DNA of 64,000 bases from Ophiobolus disseminans (taxonomy: Eukaryota; Ascomycota; Dothideomycetes; Pleosporales; Phaeosphaeriaceae). Made by a program: the position numbers and the translations under genes. The stretch spans positions 1 through 64,000 of the forward strand of contig MU006241.1 of the NCBI GenBank assembly GCA_010093685.1, in the 5' to 3' direction. Position 1 is the stretch's first letter; each line of letters starts with the position of its first letter. The notes under the pieces were generated by a model that was given only the letters and a program-made list of their open reading frames with translations, ran no database searches and was not told the origin of the DNA. This document shows positions 51,369 through 62,745 of the stretch, piece after piece.

Positions 51369-53636
51369 CTACCGTCTCGGGCTCCCCCTCGGCGTCTCAA
51401 CTTCATCCCTCACACCCAGCCCTTCCGTCCTTTGAACAACATCCTCAAGACCAACTAAGTCCGACGTCGGCGTAACGTCCTCCTCCCGCAGTTCAAGCTC
51501 TTCCCCCACGTCAACTTCTTCATCCGACTCATCGTCCTGCTCGTACACCTCGCCCTCGACATACTCATCGCCCTCAATACTCTCCAAGACCGAGCCCTCC
51601 ATTTGCGCTTCATCCAGCGAGTCTTGAGTCATATAGCTAGCCTCAAGGTCCTCGCCGACTTCCGACCCCTCGTCCTCGCTGCGAATACTAGCCGCCTCGG
51701 TTTCGTCGTCGTCGTCCTCGCTATCCGTAAAGTCTTCGATATCAAGCGGTTTATCGCGCCAATAGTTGAAATCCGTGTAATTTTCTCCGCCGGCAGGTAC
51801 TAACAAGCCGACGGGCGGGAAGAAGTGGTCTACGATTTCGCGCATGCTGGCGTACCCAGTTTTATACGAGTTGAGCGAGAGCACGTCGAGGCTGACTTCG
51901 GCGTTGGAGTTGATGGTGAAGATGCGGTACGAGGGTATGTTGACGGAGCGGTAGGAAAGTGCGTCTGTGAAGCGGTTGCCGAAGCCGGCGTAAAAGGGTG
52001 TTTGGTGCGAGGCCTTGTCGAAGAGCTGCATGATGTCGCGCAGGCAGGCCATTTTGAAGACTTCGGGCTTGCGGAGGTAGATTTCGCGGCGTAGGGCTGC
52101 TATCGTTCGGTCTGGGCTCATGATTACAGGGCCTTTGGGGAGGCGGTAGTTGTCTTGCACGACGCCGTTGAGATAGGCTCGGGTAGTGTCGGCCTGGCCG
52201 ACGGATCTACTTGTCAGGTAGAAGATGTTGTAGCCGTTGTTGACAATATCGGTGTACAGTTTTGCGACTCCTTGGTGCGTCCAGTCTCTACCAATCATGT
52301 TGAGTACATGGCCGAGGGCGTCCGACTTTGTGATGGTGCCGTCAATGTCGGAGATGACTATTGGCACATCGTGCTTCCAGTAGAACATGTAAGCTTCGCA
52401 CTTGGAGCGATTTACTGTGAAGCTCATGGTGTTGGCGCCAGACTTTAGGTCCAGTGCTTTCAGCTGGTCGCTCGTCAGGCGCAAGGTCTTTGCGTAGTTC
52501 CGAGTTTCGCCCTTGTGTGCTTCTGGAGACTGTGGTGCAGACATGCCGAGCGCGCTGTCAGAGTCTCTGCGGTAGCCGGCATACTCGGTCCCGTCGTCGC
52601 TCCGGCCACTGTCGCTCTGGTAGCCAGGGTCCGAGACGGCGTCTGAATTATGCAGAGCGGCCTCCTCCAGCACGCTCATGGACGTCTTCTGCATGGCGGC
52701 TGCCTTGGCCTCCTCGCTGCTGTAGATCCACAGGTTGCCATTCTCGTCGGCTCCAATAAGCGCACCAATGTCATAATCGCCAGCAAGCTCGTCCGACAGA
52801 ATCTTCCTCGCGACCACTTCTGCTCGCAATGCTTCTTCTTCGCTACTCTTGTAGCCCGTCATGTCTAACTCGAGATCTCCGCTCTCTGTGACCTTATTCG
52901 GGATATTTGATGTGAAGAGCTTCTTTGAGAGTTTGATTGCACGTGCAAGGGCTTCGCTGGGCGATACGGGTGGAGGGCTTGCTGAGCGTGTGATCCTGTT
53001 CCAGGCTGTGGCATCTTCCTTGCTGATGGTCAGCGGCCCACTCTCCCCGCTTTCCCTCTCATCCTCGAATGTTTGTGCAAATCCGTCCCGCGCAGACGAC
53101 AGGACATCGTCCGTGTTTGCCCTGTGTATGTGCACGCCCGACCAGTCGCCAGACTTTGGCCGCCCGAAGTCGGCGTCCCCGTGCATGCTGTCCGAGGGAG
53201 GCACCGACATGGACATGCGCCCTCGCCGGCTTGTGAGGGTGCTGCCATCGAGGTCGAGGGGCTCGGGCTCGTCGAATGCCCTTTCAGACGGAAGCTCTAC
53301 GGGGCGCTGTTCGGGCGAGGATGCGGGCGAGGCAATGGGCGACGTCTGCAGCTCTGCGGGAATGGCGGCGGATGTCTCGAACACGAAGAAGGCCTCGCCG
53401 CCCTCGCCGAGCTTCATGGCATAGTCCTGCAGCTCGCCATTGACCCTGAACTCCACCTTCTTGTCTGAGGGTCGTAGTATTTGGTATTTTCCGAAGCGCA
53501 CGTGGAAGGGCGAGCAGACCAGGCTGCCGTCTTCGCGCTCGACGACGATGGCGTCGATGGCGCCGCTGAGGGTCGCGGGGTTGATCGAGTTCCAGCCCTT
53601 GGACACGCTGCCCGTGATGGAGCGTACGTAGTTCAT
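51369..53636 (-). CDS. PAH1: Lipin-type phosphatidate phosphatase
   Basis: A single exon of 755 residues. The enzyme converts phosphatidic acid to diacylglycerol at the ER/nuclear membrane and so controls storage-lipid versus membrane-lipid synthesis. The N-LIP domain is intact (MNYVRSITGSVSKGWNSINP, then VCSPFHVRFGKYQILRP). The C-LIP/HAD domain has VISDIDGTITKSDALGH with the DxDGT catalytic motif at about residue 430, then IGRDWTHQGVAKLY and FYLTSRSVGQADTTRAYL. The linker (100-380) is Ser/Pro-rich with likely phosphorylation sites. The acidic tail (about 640-740) fits the known acidic C-terminus needed for binding its activating phosphatase. Complete. Confidence 0.95.
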   Translation of the reverse strand: MNYVRSITGSVSKGWNSINPATLSGAIDAIVVEREDGSLVCSPFHVRFGKYQILRPSDKKVEFRVNGELQDYAMKLGEGGEAFFVFETSAAIPAELQTSPIASPASSPEQRPVELPSERAFDEPEPLDLDGSTLTSRRGRMSMSVPPSDSMHGDADFGRPKSGDWSGVHIHRANTDDVLSSARDGFAQTFEDERESGESGPLTISKEDATAWNRITRSASPPPVSPSEALARAIKLSKKLFTSNIPNKVTESGDLELDMTGYKSSEEEALRAEVVARKILSDELAGDYDIGALIGADENGNLWIYSSEEAKAAAMQKTSMSVLEEAALHNSDAVSDPGYQSDSGRSDDGTEYAGYRRDSDSALGMSAPQSPEAHKGETRNYAKTLRLTSDQLKALDLKSGANTMSFTVNRSKCEAYMFYWKHDVPIVISDIDGTITKSDALGHVLNMIGRDWTHQGVAKLYTDIVNNGYNIFYLTSRSVGQADTTRAYLNGVVQDNYRLPKGPVIMSPDRTIAALRREIYLRKPEVFKMACLRDIMQLFDKASHQTPFYAGFGNRFTDALSYRSVNIPSYRIFTINSNAEVSLDVLSLNSYKTGYASMREIVDHFFPPVGLLVPAGGENYTDFNYWRDKPLDIEDFTDSEDDDDETEAASIRSEDEGSEVGEDLEASYMTQDSLDEAQMEGSVLESIEGDEYVEGEVYEQDDESDEEVDVGEELELREEDVTPTSDLVGLEDVVQRTEGLGVRDEVETPRGSPRR

Positions 53637-54536
53637 GGCCGCCCTGCACCTATGCTGTGGGCCGGTGTATAGCTTCGGCTATGCGTAATGGTAGTGATCG
53701 TGGTTGTTAGATGTAAGATGACGTGGTAGGGATAGTGCGGCGAGATGGTGTCAAGATATGGGGTGGCTTTCAAGTGTGAATGAGCGTGGTGTTCTATTTT
53801 CTACCGAGGCAGGAGGGGTCGGTGTTCGTATGAAGGGTTCGAACGTGGACAGAATGACGGGGAGCCGACCACTTCTGGCTGCGCGTGAAGCTACGCCCAC
53901 GACCGGCGGCCGACACGGACGTCACAGGTCATGCGTTGAGCCGAGTCGACTGGAGCTGAGCCGGACCTGCGCGGATGGGGCCTAGCATTGGGATTTCTCT
54001 TTCGAGGCGTGGAAGAGTCTTCGCGATATATGGAGAGCCTCAGTCTCGGTTTCACATGCTACGAGGGTCTGCGCCAGGGATGCCGATAACGTGAAATGTT
54101 GGGACCGTCACTGGCTCAACCGCATCTCAGCGACACGTGCAGCGGGTGACAGCTGCATGTGCATGTGAATCTGCGAGTCGCTTGGGTGCCGGACTTCCGA
54201 AGCGTCGCACCCCTAGTGACATTCACTCCACGATACTCGCCATGTGTGAAAGATGTGCCACTGCAAGGTACAACCACAGCCACACGCCCCGCTAGCCCGT
54301 CCAGCGCTGGTGGGTGGGGGATGCGGAGAGGAGCATGCAGGCGCGGGTAGAGGGCGGCCAAGCCAGCACAAATTGCTTGTCGATCCCGGCACGAATCGGC
54401 GCACAGCACGCCCGCGCTACCTACGCAGTACTTGCAGACGCCTGACACGGCGCTGTGCCCGCTCCTTCACCCAAACCACACTGCACCTGCACTTGCGGAC
54501 GTCGACTGCTAGGTCGCGCCTGCCTGTGTGGTCACC
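53637..54536. other. Divergent promoter region, PAH1 / FN3 protein
   Basis: About 0.9 kb, GC-rich; several short frames overlap in shadow. No RNA gene seen. Confidence 0.5.
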
Positions 54537-57500
54537 ATGTCCTCGGAACCCCTCTCGTTGCTCTACTGGCCGCCCGACGTCGCGGGCTACAACATGGAGT
54601 CGGTCCTGTACTCCTCGTCTGGGTGGATGCGGGCCGCTTGCATTGTATTCGCCCTGTTCTGGTGTGTACATGCCTCAGTCTGACTTCTCCGCGCACTGCT
54701 GACACAGTATCAGGGTCGCCTTTCGCGCGTACCAGGTCCTCACGCAGCCCGTCGAGAAGCTCGTGCAGGTCCTCGGCCTCGACGTCCCCATCGCACCACT
54801 CGTTTCGCTTGCCGGAATCAAGGCGGATGGCGTCCTGCTGCACTGGAAACCCGCAGACCAGCGCGCATCTGTCCTGAAATACGTCATCCGCATCAACGGC
54901 ATAGACAGTGGGTGGCCACCGAGGACACGCGACCGGCGCTGACAGGCTACAGTTGGCGACATATCGCCCCAAGAGACGTCCATTACTATTGAGAATTTAC
55001 AGCCCGACCACCACTATGTCGTGCGCATTGTCACCCTCAACTCGTCCAACTTCCAGGCGCCCAGCATACCTATTCGACTGCGCACCCTGCCCGCCGACTC
55101 AGACCAATACTACAACCCGAGCGCGTCCAAGGAAATACAAGCGTCCAACGAGGATGACAGCTACACCCCCACCCCCATCATTCGACCCAACAAGAGCCTT
55201 ACCGATGTCACTACGCCGTTCGTTGCGCCCGTCGTCATGACTCGAGAGCACAGCAACAGCACCTCGAGGTTGCGCAGGCCGGACATGGGGCGGCGCAACT
55301 CCCCGGCGTCACAGACTATCGACCAAGCACGCTCGGCAGTCGAGGCGTTGGACTCGAACGACTCCATTAGGCAGCTGACGGAGAAGCTGAATAGCCTTAG
55401 GCAGGAGCTCGATGACATGGAGAGACAGATCCAGGACGAGGACCAGGAATTCGTCACGCAAAAGGCCATTCTGGTGGACAAGCGCGACGAGAAAAAGGCT
55501 GCCTTGAAGGAGAAGGAAGATGCCAGCCGCGAACTGAGGAAGGAAGTGGCCACGCTTGAAAGACAGACTGCATCTGCGCAAACCAAGAGAGCGCAGCAAG
55601 AAAAGTGTCTGAAACAGAAAGAGGCAGAAAGGAAGAAGCTCAAAGACGACATCGCAAAATGGACCCGCGAAACTGTCGAGCTACGTGAGGCTGCTGAGCG
55701 CATAGAAAAAGAACGTGTCGAATACGAGGCGAATGCTGAGAAGCGTCTCCAGGATGTCAAGGAGAAGCACGCCCAGGAGCTTCAATCTAACAAGTCCCTT
55801 GAGGACGCCATTCGGGAGAAGGGCATTCAAATCAAGGCGCTTGAGGAGGAAAGACATGCACTCGAGGAAGGTCAAGAAGGCGGCGAGGCCTTAGATGGCG
55901 TCGATTATGCCGAAAAAGAAGAGGACAATAGATGGAAGATGACTCTGGGTCTCCTTCAGCAGCAGTATGCTCAAGCATGGACACTCTACACCGAAGCGGA
56001 ACGAGCAAGCCAGGAAGCCCAAGCGCGACTGACGTTCCTCCAAAATCGTCGCATGAGTCAACCTCAACTGTTTTCTGGTCCTCCTGTTCCGGAGATGGGG
56101 CCTGTGCGAAGGAACAGCTACCGAGCCCGACCCCTTAGCATGAGGGAAGGCCTTCTGGCCCAAGCAACTGGCGGCTTTGTGCATACTTCTTCAGCCCCGT
56201 TCAACAGTATCTCGACCACGTCTTCGCCGTCCTTTGCTACTGTAACCCCCTACTTCAACCCAGTCAATGGCATGGCACTGCCGCCACGTGGCCACGGCTC
56301 GTCTCTGTCCTTCACCCAGGCCGATCTCGAAAGTCTGACCGGTGGCGCACCTATGAGTCCTACAGCTGGTGCACTGCTACCCGCTGGTCTTTTCGGCGAT
56401 GACCTGGGCCTGACGGACACTGAAGACTATGACGACCCTGGCCCACCACAGGCATCATCGTTGGACCCGTCGCCAAATATGCGCAATGTGCTTCCAGGTC
56501 TCGGCGCACCGGGCACTCTGGATCGACGTCAAGCTCCCAGCTCACCAGCTTCTCCGCAAAGCCGCTCTCCCAGCGCTTTTGCCAGTCCACGCGAAAGCGC
56601 GGGTGAGCTGCAACAGTTTCCCGTAGCCAACAACGACAACATGGATAGCGACAAGCATTCGATCAGATCAACATCCAGCTCGTTCCAGATCAATCCCCAG
56701 GCCAGCCGCTTTGGTGGATTGTTTGGGCTGAACAGGCAACGTGGTAAGACCTTCTCTGACGAGGGGCCAGCATTAGGCTCTCTGAAACCAGCCCAAAGTC
56801 AGTCATTACCAAGGCAAGACCACGGACCAGACGGATATGGAGGTTCACGCCGTCGCGGCAGTCACTCTGAAGGCGCGTGGTACAATTCGTTCATTCGGAC
56901 CAAGACTCAGCCTGTGGAACCATCCGGTAGTCCCAACCATGTTACGACGCGCAAACGTCCCTTCAACATGTTTGGTACAAATGGTGACCCATGGCTGACA
57001 TCTATGCTAGGGCGTGAGAAGCCACCGTCACCGCGTCAAGGATCTACGAAATCTGGAGAAGGCATGGTGGCTCTTCCAAGACCGTCGACCGAGAGTCAGA
57101 CGCGCTTTGGGTGGAATGTAGATGCATTTGGCGCGCGAAGCAGTCCACTTGGCGTGGACTGGAGTGTCAATACCACCAACTCTCCCGCATGGGGGTCACG
57201 GATGCCATCCCGTCGACCTTCAGTTCAGTACGGATCAACGTCAAACCTGATCAACGAGGAGTTCCTGCACGATGACCTTTTAGACTTTCCTTCAACCACC
57301 CGATCGCCCACACAAGCTCCAATTGGCACCAGACCTCAATCTTCTGCTTCTCACAAGCCGATCCCGAGCCAGTCCAGTCAATTACCACCGGTTCCACCAA
57401 CACCGCCCAGGCTAAACCCTGCGGCTGCAGCCTTTACCATCCCGCTCCTAGGAAAGAAGACCGAGGAGGACAAGGCTGACAAGGCCAAGAAGGCCGCGGA

Positions 57501-58140
57501 GAAGGCCGCTGAAAAGGAGGCCAAGAAAGCGGAGAAATTGGAAAAGAAGGAGGAGAGAGAGAAGAAGGCAAAGGCTGACAAGGCCGGGAAGGTGGCTCGG
57601 AAGGGGAAAGACAAGCAAATGCCGTCCGATGCGTCAATTCACAGCGACACACGAGATGCCACTTCACCACAGGACCACCGCATGTCGCGCGATACACCGT
57701 CGTTCATCTCCACCGCAGATGTCTCAGAAGCCTCACCACGGGAGTCGCTGGAGCGGAGCGTCTCTCACACACCGTCCGAGCATGCGGGCTCGGTAGGAAA
57801 AGAGTCTTTCATGCAGAAACTCACACGCAAAGGCAGTACGAACCAGTTCCTGACATTTGGCAAGAAGTCTGTCCTCTTTTCGAAGAGCAAGTCGTCTGAC
57901 CCGCCAGGAACGCCAGATGAAGCGGACGAGGACGGTGGTTTCCTGGGGCTGGGTCGCAGCACAGACAGTGTGGGTAACAGTCCCAGCATTGGTACTCCCA
58001 AAGACAAGACCAGCGCTCTTAGCTGGAGCTCGATTAAGAAGTTGGGCAAGAAGGACAAGACGCCCAGCTTGCACGAGAGTATTGCTAGTGAGGCTACTGG
58101 AGATGAGGATGATCTGTGGGGAGAGACTCCCAAGGTCTAA
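54537..58140 (+). CDS. Fibronectin-III and coiled-coil protein, membrane-anchored
   Basis: Three exons (54537-54661, 54708-54907, 54953-58140) give 1170 residues. A membrane anchor (MRAACIVFALFW, then CIRVAFRAY) is near residues 30-55. A fibronectin type III domain follows (LKADGVLLHWKP region, then INGIDIGDI..., ITIENLQPDHHYVVRIVTLNSS), about 70-170. A long coiled coil, about 235-430, begins RQLTEKLNSLRQELDDMERQ. The middle is disordered and Ser/Pro-rich. A Lys/Ala/Glu-rich helix lies at about 930-985 and a basic/Ser tail ends in GDEDDLWGETPKV. The family is found in filamentous fungi. I know no firm function. The layout suggests a scaffold at a membrane. Confidence 0.8.
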
Positions 58141-58391
58141 TTTTGCATATTGTGATTCAAGTCTTGGAGATTCTGGATACAGTGAAACATTATCACCTTT
58201 CTCGTTACGTTCCTCTCTCACGTCCGTTCATCCGTGATGTTCTTACCCCACACTTCCACTTGCGTGCTTTCAGCCCTACGCTACGCAGAGCCGCAAACGC
58301 CAAGATCGGACCTCGGCGCGTCGCAACCAAAGCTCACAAACCTCAAAGCCCACACACCTCACCCCAACACCACCTCAACCACAACAAAACC

Positions 58392-59162
58392 ATGGCCTCA
58401 CCCGCCGCCGAGCCGCTCGCAAACGGCATATCCACCCCGCCCGCCACCACCGCCGGAAACACCAACGCTAGTCCCCCGACCCAAACCCAATCCTCCACAC
58501 AACCAAACACCCAATCCCAACCCTCCTTCGCAGCACCTACATCCCTCACTGCCGATACGACCGGCAAAAAGCCCCGCGACGCACGCCTCATCCACCTCCT
58601 ACTCGCGCAAATGGGCGTGCACGTCTACTCGGAGCGCGTCCCGCTGCAACTCCTCGACTTTGCGTACCGCTACACATCGTCCATTCTCAGCGACGCGCAG
58701 TCCTACGAGCCGCCTGCACCGTCGCACACCGGGGTCGGCAAGAAGCGCCGAAACGCGGACGCCGAGGGCGATGGCGAGGGCGTGAGTATAGCTGCGTTAC
58801 GGACGGCGGTTGCGGCAAGGGCGCAGGGGCAGTTTCAAGCGTGGTTGCCCAAGGAGTTTATGGGGGAGATTGCCATGGAGAGGAATCGTGTTGCGTTGCC
58901 GCGCGTGGAGAGGGAGTTTGGGGTCCGCTTGCCGCCCGAGAGGTATTGCTTTACGGGGACGGGGTGGGGGGTTAGGGAGAGGTGGGAGGAGGAGGTGGAG
59001 GTTGTCGAGGAGGAGGAGGACGAGGCGATGGATGTTGATGGTGGAGCGGGGGGAGTGGGGTTTGGGGGGCCGGTTGGTGGGGATGGTGGGGATCAGGAGA
59101 TGGGGGGTATGGATTTGGGGGATGTGGATGAGGATGAGTTTGAGGATGCTATGGGGAATTGA
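58392..59162 (+). CDS. TAF9: TFIID/SAGA subunit TAF9
   Basis: A single exon of 256 residues. Taf9 is a histone-fold subunit that pairs with Taf6 in TFIID and SAGA. After a 60-residue Thr/Pro/Gln-rich lead, the fold is clear: KPRDARLIHLLLAQMGV, LQLLDFAYRYTSSILSDAQ and IAALRTAVAARAQGQF. It is followed by the conserved LPRVEREFGVRLPPERYCFTG. The start is the ATG giving MASPAAEP, because the longer frame upstream lacks similarity. The C-terminus is acidic (VVEEEEDEAMDVD) and then Gly/Asp-rich. Confidence 0.93.
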   Translation: MASPAAEPLANGISTPPATTAGNTNASPPTQTQSSTQPNTQSQPSFAAPTSLTADTTGKKPRDARLIHLLLAQMGVHVYSERVPLQLLDFAYRYTSSILSDAQSYEPPAPSHTGVGKKRRNADAEGDGEGVSIAALRTAVAARAQGQFQAWLPKEFMGEIAMERNRVALPRVEREFGVRLPPERYCFTGTGWGVRERWEEEVEVVEEEEDEAMDVDGGAGGVGFGGPVGGDGGDQEMGGMDLGDVDEDEFEDAMGN

Positions 59163-59484
59163 AATGCTCGCGCGGCCATCTCTAGGGAGAAGTGTGAGGC
59201 GAAAAGGCGTTATAGGCTTGTTGGAAGCATTTCTCGGCGTTGGTCTGCTTGGGAAAACGGTATACCAGAGCTTAATATGCTTGATCGTGCGCATATACTG
59301 CGCTTCTTCTTTCTACAATATGTTACAATAACCCCCACCCCAAAGACTCGTAAAAGCGTACGCGCCCGCTATGCACATAACCCGCCTCAAACGCCCTTTA
59401 AAATGCCTCCAATTCAATCTTCCTCTCCCATCACCGTGCCTCGACGTCCCGCCGCGGGAAAATAGCTTCGTCTTGCTCGATCCC
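59163..59484. other. Convergent 3' region, TAF9 / CMC1
   Basis: A spacer of 322 bp with C-rich runs; nothing else recognised. Confidence 0.5.
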
Positions 59485-60095
59485 CTACGTCCCCCTATAT
59501 ATCCCCCCCCTCTGCACGCCCCTCTCATCCCGTCTATTTTCCTCCCTCCGATCTCCAAACTGCCTATCCGCCTCTACTTTCTTGCCTTGCAACTGTCCGT
59601 GCTCGTCCAAATTCCACCACTCCTTGTGCTTTGACCGTGCATCCTCCAACTGCCTCTGGTGGTCTTCCCTCAATCTTTTGCGCTCGCCGGCGAGCTGGAA
59701 CCACTCTGCGCGGGCCTTGTCGAGTTCGTCCTGGTTCTGGTATTGCAGCATGCAGCTGTTCATTGCTAAGCGGGGCTGCCGGCAGGCGTAGATCATGGTG
59801 AATGTGCGGCCTAGGGCGCATTGTGCGAAGGCTGCAAGTCAAAAGTATTAGCTTCCGTCGTCGTGATTTTGATAACCCAGCATTGTCATATCTGCTGCTA
59901 TTTCGTCCTACGCACTCCCATCGTCTCCCAATTCCATGGCCAGCAGCTCACTTTGCACGTACTTTCTATCTCGCCCGCACACTTGGCGCGCACATTCTTA
60001 TAGTACAGATCCCGTACTTGTTGCTCCTGCGGCGCGGACAGCGGCGTGGGATTACTGGGCAGTTTATTCGAGCCGATGATGACTTTGTCGGCCAT
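59485..60095 (-). CDS. CMC1: COX assembly mitochondrial protein Cmc1-like (twin CX9C)
   Basis: Two exons (60095-59963, 59831-59485) give 159 residues. After splicing the twin CX9C motif is exact: C-AGEIETFAQ-C and C-RQPRLAMNS-C, the hallmark of intermembrane-space proteins oxidised by Mia40. Cmc1 helps assemble cytochrome c oxidase (with Cox1 early intermediates). The start MADKVIIGSNKLPSNPTPLS is followed by the family PLSAPQEQQVRDLYYKNVRAKC. The C-terminal half is a charged helix (ELDKARAEWFQLAGERKRL) longer than in yeast. Confidence 0.88.
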
Positions 60096-60561
60096 TGCTT
60101 CGAGCGGGCGAGGTTACGAGCTCAAGCTTTCGAGTTCAAGAGCGCGGTGTACAACTTGATCAGGAGATTCGGCGGCGGCGTAATTGGTAATGAGTGACGG
60201 TGCTGTGTTTCAATGGCGGGATGCTGGTGCTGCGGAGCTTCGGTGGTGCGAGATTGATATGTGCAGGGATCAGTGGAGTAGGCCTTGGGTGGGATGTCGG
60301 AGGTTGTGATGGGGAACGCCGATGGGTTGCGTGGGCCGAGGCATGGAGTTTGGACGGCGCACATGCGGTTGTGCTGCACTCTTTTCGCACTTTGACTTCA
60401 CGATCACTTCGCATACTTCTGATCGTTCAAACTCTACAGTGTGTATTCTCAACTTTACCTTAGACAGATCACTCGTATAACCTATACTTGCACCCGAACC
60501 CATAGCAGCTGTCACTAAAGCCTCCTCACAGACACCACGCGCAACAAACCGCAACCCAACC
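60096..60561. other. Divergent promoter region, CMC1 / SDR
   Basis: About 0.47 kb. Two plus-strand and two minus-strand frames here are short and without family support. No RNA recognised. Confidence 0.5.
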
Positions 60562-61350
60562 ATGAAGATCGCAGACCGCACCTTCATCATCAGCGGCGGC
60601 GTATCCGGCCTTGGCCTCGCAACAGCCCGCGCCCTCCATGCTCAAGGCGCATACGTATCTCTCCTCGATCTCAACGCCGACAATGGCGCAAAAACCGTCT
60701 CCTCGCTCGGGTCGCGCTCCAAGTTCTTCGAAACAGATGTAACGTCCACCGAAGCAATCGCCGAAGCCATCGCAGGCACAGTCGCATGGATCAAGGAAAC
60801 AAGCAAGGAAATTGGGGGTGTGATTGCTGGTGCTGGTGTGGGCATGCCGGGCCTGATAATCGACAAGAAGAACGAGCCGCTGAGCATTGAGAGCATCGAT
60901 TTCGTCCTGAACATCAACTTGAGGGGAACGCTGGACTTGATCAGGCAGGCACTACCACACATGACGACTGCAACACCGGAGGGTGCAGATGGCGAGAGGG
61001 GTATAATCATCATGATTGCGTCCTCGGCGGCTTTCGACGGACAGATGGGCCAGGTGTCGTATGCGGCAAGCAAGGGTGCGGTGGCCAGTCTGACGCTCCC
61101 GCTTGCAAGGGATCTGTCGAAATACGGTATTCGCGCCGTAACGATCGCGCCGAGCATGTTCGACAGTGCGATGACGAAGATGATGAGCAACAAGGTGAAG
61201 CAGAGTCTGGAAAAGAGCATGGAATTTCCCAAGAGGGCAGGCTTGCCCGAAGAGTTTGCGCGCATCGTGGTTGAGTGTGTGGGTAACGAGATGCTCAATG
61301 GGACGGTTATACGGTTGGATGGCGCGATGAGGATGCCGTCGAGATTGTAG
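60562..61350 (+). CDS. Short-chain dehydrogenase, HSD10 (type-2 3-hydroxyacyl-CoA dehydrogenase) type
   Basis: A single exon of 262 residues, normal for the family. The NAD site is FIISGGVSGLGLATARAL with Asp in SLLDLNADNG favouring NAD. Catalytic Ser and Tyr-x3-Lys are in IIMIASSAAFDGQ and VSYAASKGAV. The start and end (MKIADRTFIISGG; VIRLDGAMRMPSRL) match HSD17B10-like enzymes, which oxidise 3-hydroxyacyl-CoA and branched-chain intermediates in mitochondria or peroxisomes. No clear presequence is visible. Confidence 0.88.
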   Translation: MKIADRTFIISGGVSGLGLATARALHAQGAYVSLLDLNADNGAKTVSSLGSRSKFFETDVTSTEAIAEAIAGTVAWIKETSKEIGGVIAGAGVGMPGLIIDKKNEPLSIESIDFVLNINLRGTLDLIRQALPHMTTATPEGADGERGIIIMIASSAAFDGQMGQVSYAASKGAVASLTLPLARDLSKYGIRAVTIAPSMFDSAMTKMMSNKVKQSLEKSMEFPKRAGLPEEFARIVVECVGNEMLNGTVIRLDGAMRMPSRL

Positions 61351-61418
61351 TTGATAGTATATGTTCGGTAGCTTCAAGCCCCTAGTGTCTGCCGGGGCAT
61401 TCGCAACATTCTTGCGCT

Positions 61419-62252
61419 TCAACGCTTGCGCTCGCGCACCTTGAACTTGACACCGTGTTTGTTAACGCCGCCGACTGTGTTGTTCATCTTGGCCCGTTGG
61501 TGCTCCAATTCGTCCTCTGCAGCCGCCAGCTCCCGTTCTCGCCGCTTGACAGCCTCCAGTCGATACGCTGTACGTCCCTGTGCTTGGCCCCTGCCTTTTT
61601 TGAAGGCGCGTTTCTGCCGCTTAGCAAGCTCTTGTGCCTCGAGTTGCTTCTTCGATGACGGTTTTGGTCGTGTGTTGACTTGGTCTTCATCATCCTCATC
61701 GTCATCATGTAGCTCATCATCGAAGTCCTCAGAGTCCCCAGTCCGATCAGGCAAATCCTCCCCTTGTCCAAACCAGGCCTCTGGGTCAAAAGCTTGCTGC
61801 TCCTCCTCATCGTCGACGTAAACCCGGTGCTTGCCCTGCTTCGTACGTTCTCCATCCCTAACAGCTCTGATCTCCCCCTCCTCCAGCACCAGCTTCTGTT
61901 CCAGCTCTTTCCGCTCCTTCCTAGCCATCTGCAGCATGGTGCGAATGTAGCCAGCATCCTGTGTCTTGAGCAGCTTCACCACATCCAGACTGAGCACCTG
62001 ATTGCCTCTGTCCGTCACCTTCTTGCCCTGCTTGTCGACTTTGGACGACATCATCTTGAAGGAAAACTCATCCGGGTTCCGGTCGCGTGCCTTCTCGCTC
62101 AGCAGCTTGAGCTTCTGCTTCTTCTGCTTGTGGTCGGCGGCGCGCAGCTTGTAGTCCTTGCGCTTCTCGAGGAGGCCCCATTTCTCGCGCTCGACGGGCT
62201 GGGCGCGTTCTTTGTGGTTGCGCCGCTGAACGGCATTTCGCATTGACGACAT
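61419..62252 (-). CDS. UTP11: U3 snoRNP protein Utp11
   Basis: A single exon of 277 residues, near the usual 250-280. Utp11 is part of the SSU processome needed for 18S rRNA maturation in the nucleolus. Recognisable parts: MSSMRNAVQRRNHKERAQP at the start, LLEKRKDYKLRAADHKQKK, RNPDEFSFKMMSSKV, LLKTQDAGYIRTMLQMARKE and the basic end. The middle carries a Glu/Asp-rich stretch, DDEEEQQAFDPEAWFGQGED, then more acids. Convergent with the SDR gene with a gap of 68 bp. Confidence 0.93.
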   Translation of the reverse strand: MSSMRNAVQRRNHKERAQPVEREKWGLLEKRKDYKLRAADHKQKKQKLKLLSEKARDRNPDEFSFKMMSSKVDKQGKKVTDRGNQVLSLDVVKLLKTQDAGYIRTMLQMARKERKELEQKLVLEEGEIRAVRDGERTKQGKHRVYVDDEEEQQAFDPEAWFGQGEDLPDRTGDSEDFDDELHDDDEDDEDQVNTRPKPSSKKQLEAQELAKRQKRAFKKGRGQAQGRTAYRLEAVKRRERELAAAEDELEHQRAKMNNTVGGVNKHGVKFKVRERKR

Positions 62253-62605
62253 GGTTGTGAGTTGTGCGGTACGGTTGTGTCGTTTTGCTGGCGAAGTTCT
62301 GAAGATGCACGAAATTTTGGACCAGGGTCTGCGGGAGCGCTACTCTTAGTTCCACGCTAGTGGTTCAACTTCTCCAGATGTCACAGCCTCACATACAGAA
62401 CTCCAGATCCTTCTGTAATTTTTTAAACCCTCTATTCGCTCACGTTTAAGCACCAACAGCCTTTCATGTCCAAGCGCTGAAAATACTGGCGGCACTCCCA
62501 ACCGCAACAGTCCACTCAGTAGTCACAATTTGAGTTTCATCTCTTTCGCCTACGTATTCGCCCAGCCTACACATTGCCTTCCTCTTCTACTTCTTCTTAT
62601 TAGAG
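62253..62605. other. Divergent promoter region, UTP11 / F-box-like gene
   Basis: 353 bp; a pyrimidine-rich leader precedes the F-box-like start. Nothing else recognised. Confidence 0.45.
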
Positions 62606-62745
62606 ATGGCACTTGCAGTGCTGCCGCCTGAGTTAATGAGCAGAATATTTAGGCACCTTGGCCGTGTCATCAACGCTGACGACCACGATACAGCCCCTCC
62701 ACATCATGAAAATCAAGGCTTCCAAGCTCTGCACTTGACATGCGA
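62606..62745 (+). CDS. F-box-like gene, first exon (rest unclear)
   Basis: The first 46 codons (LPPELMSRIFRHLG, then NQGFQALHLTCE) look like an F-box start of the fungal type, ending at a GTGGGT donor. The paralogue at 63777 has the same pattern and donor place. No convincing second exon was found. Frames at 63060-63440 are candidates but lack signatures. It may be a decayed tandem copy. F-box proteins recruit targets to SCF ubiquitin ligases. Confidence 0.45.

Noticed and set aside
58116..58391. Longer TAF9 start giving 348 residues
   Set aside because: The extra 92 residues overlap the 3' flank of the upstream gene and show no similarity to TAF9. MASPAAEP gives a normal length.
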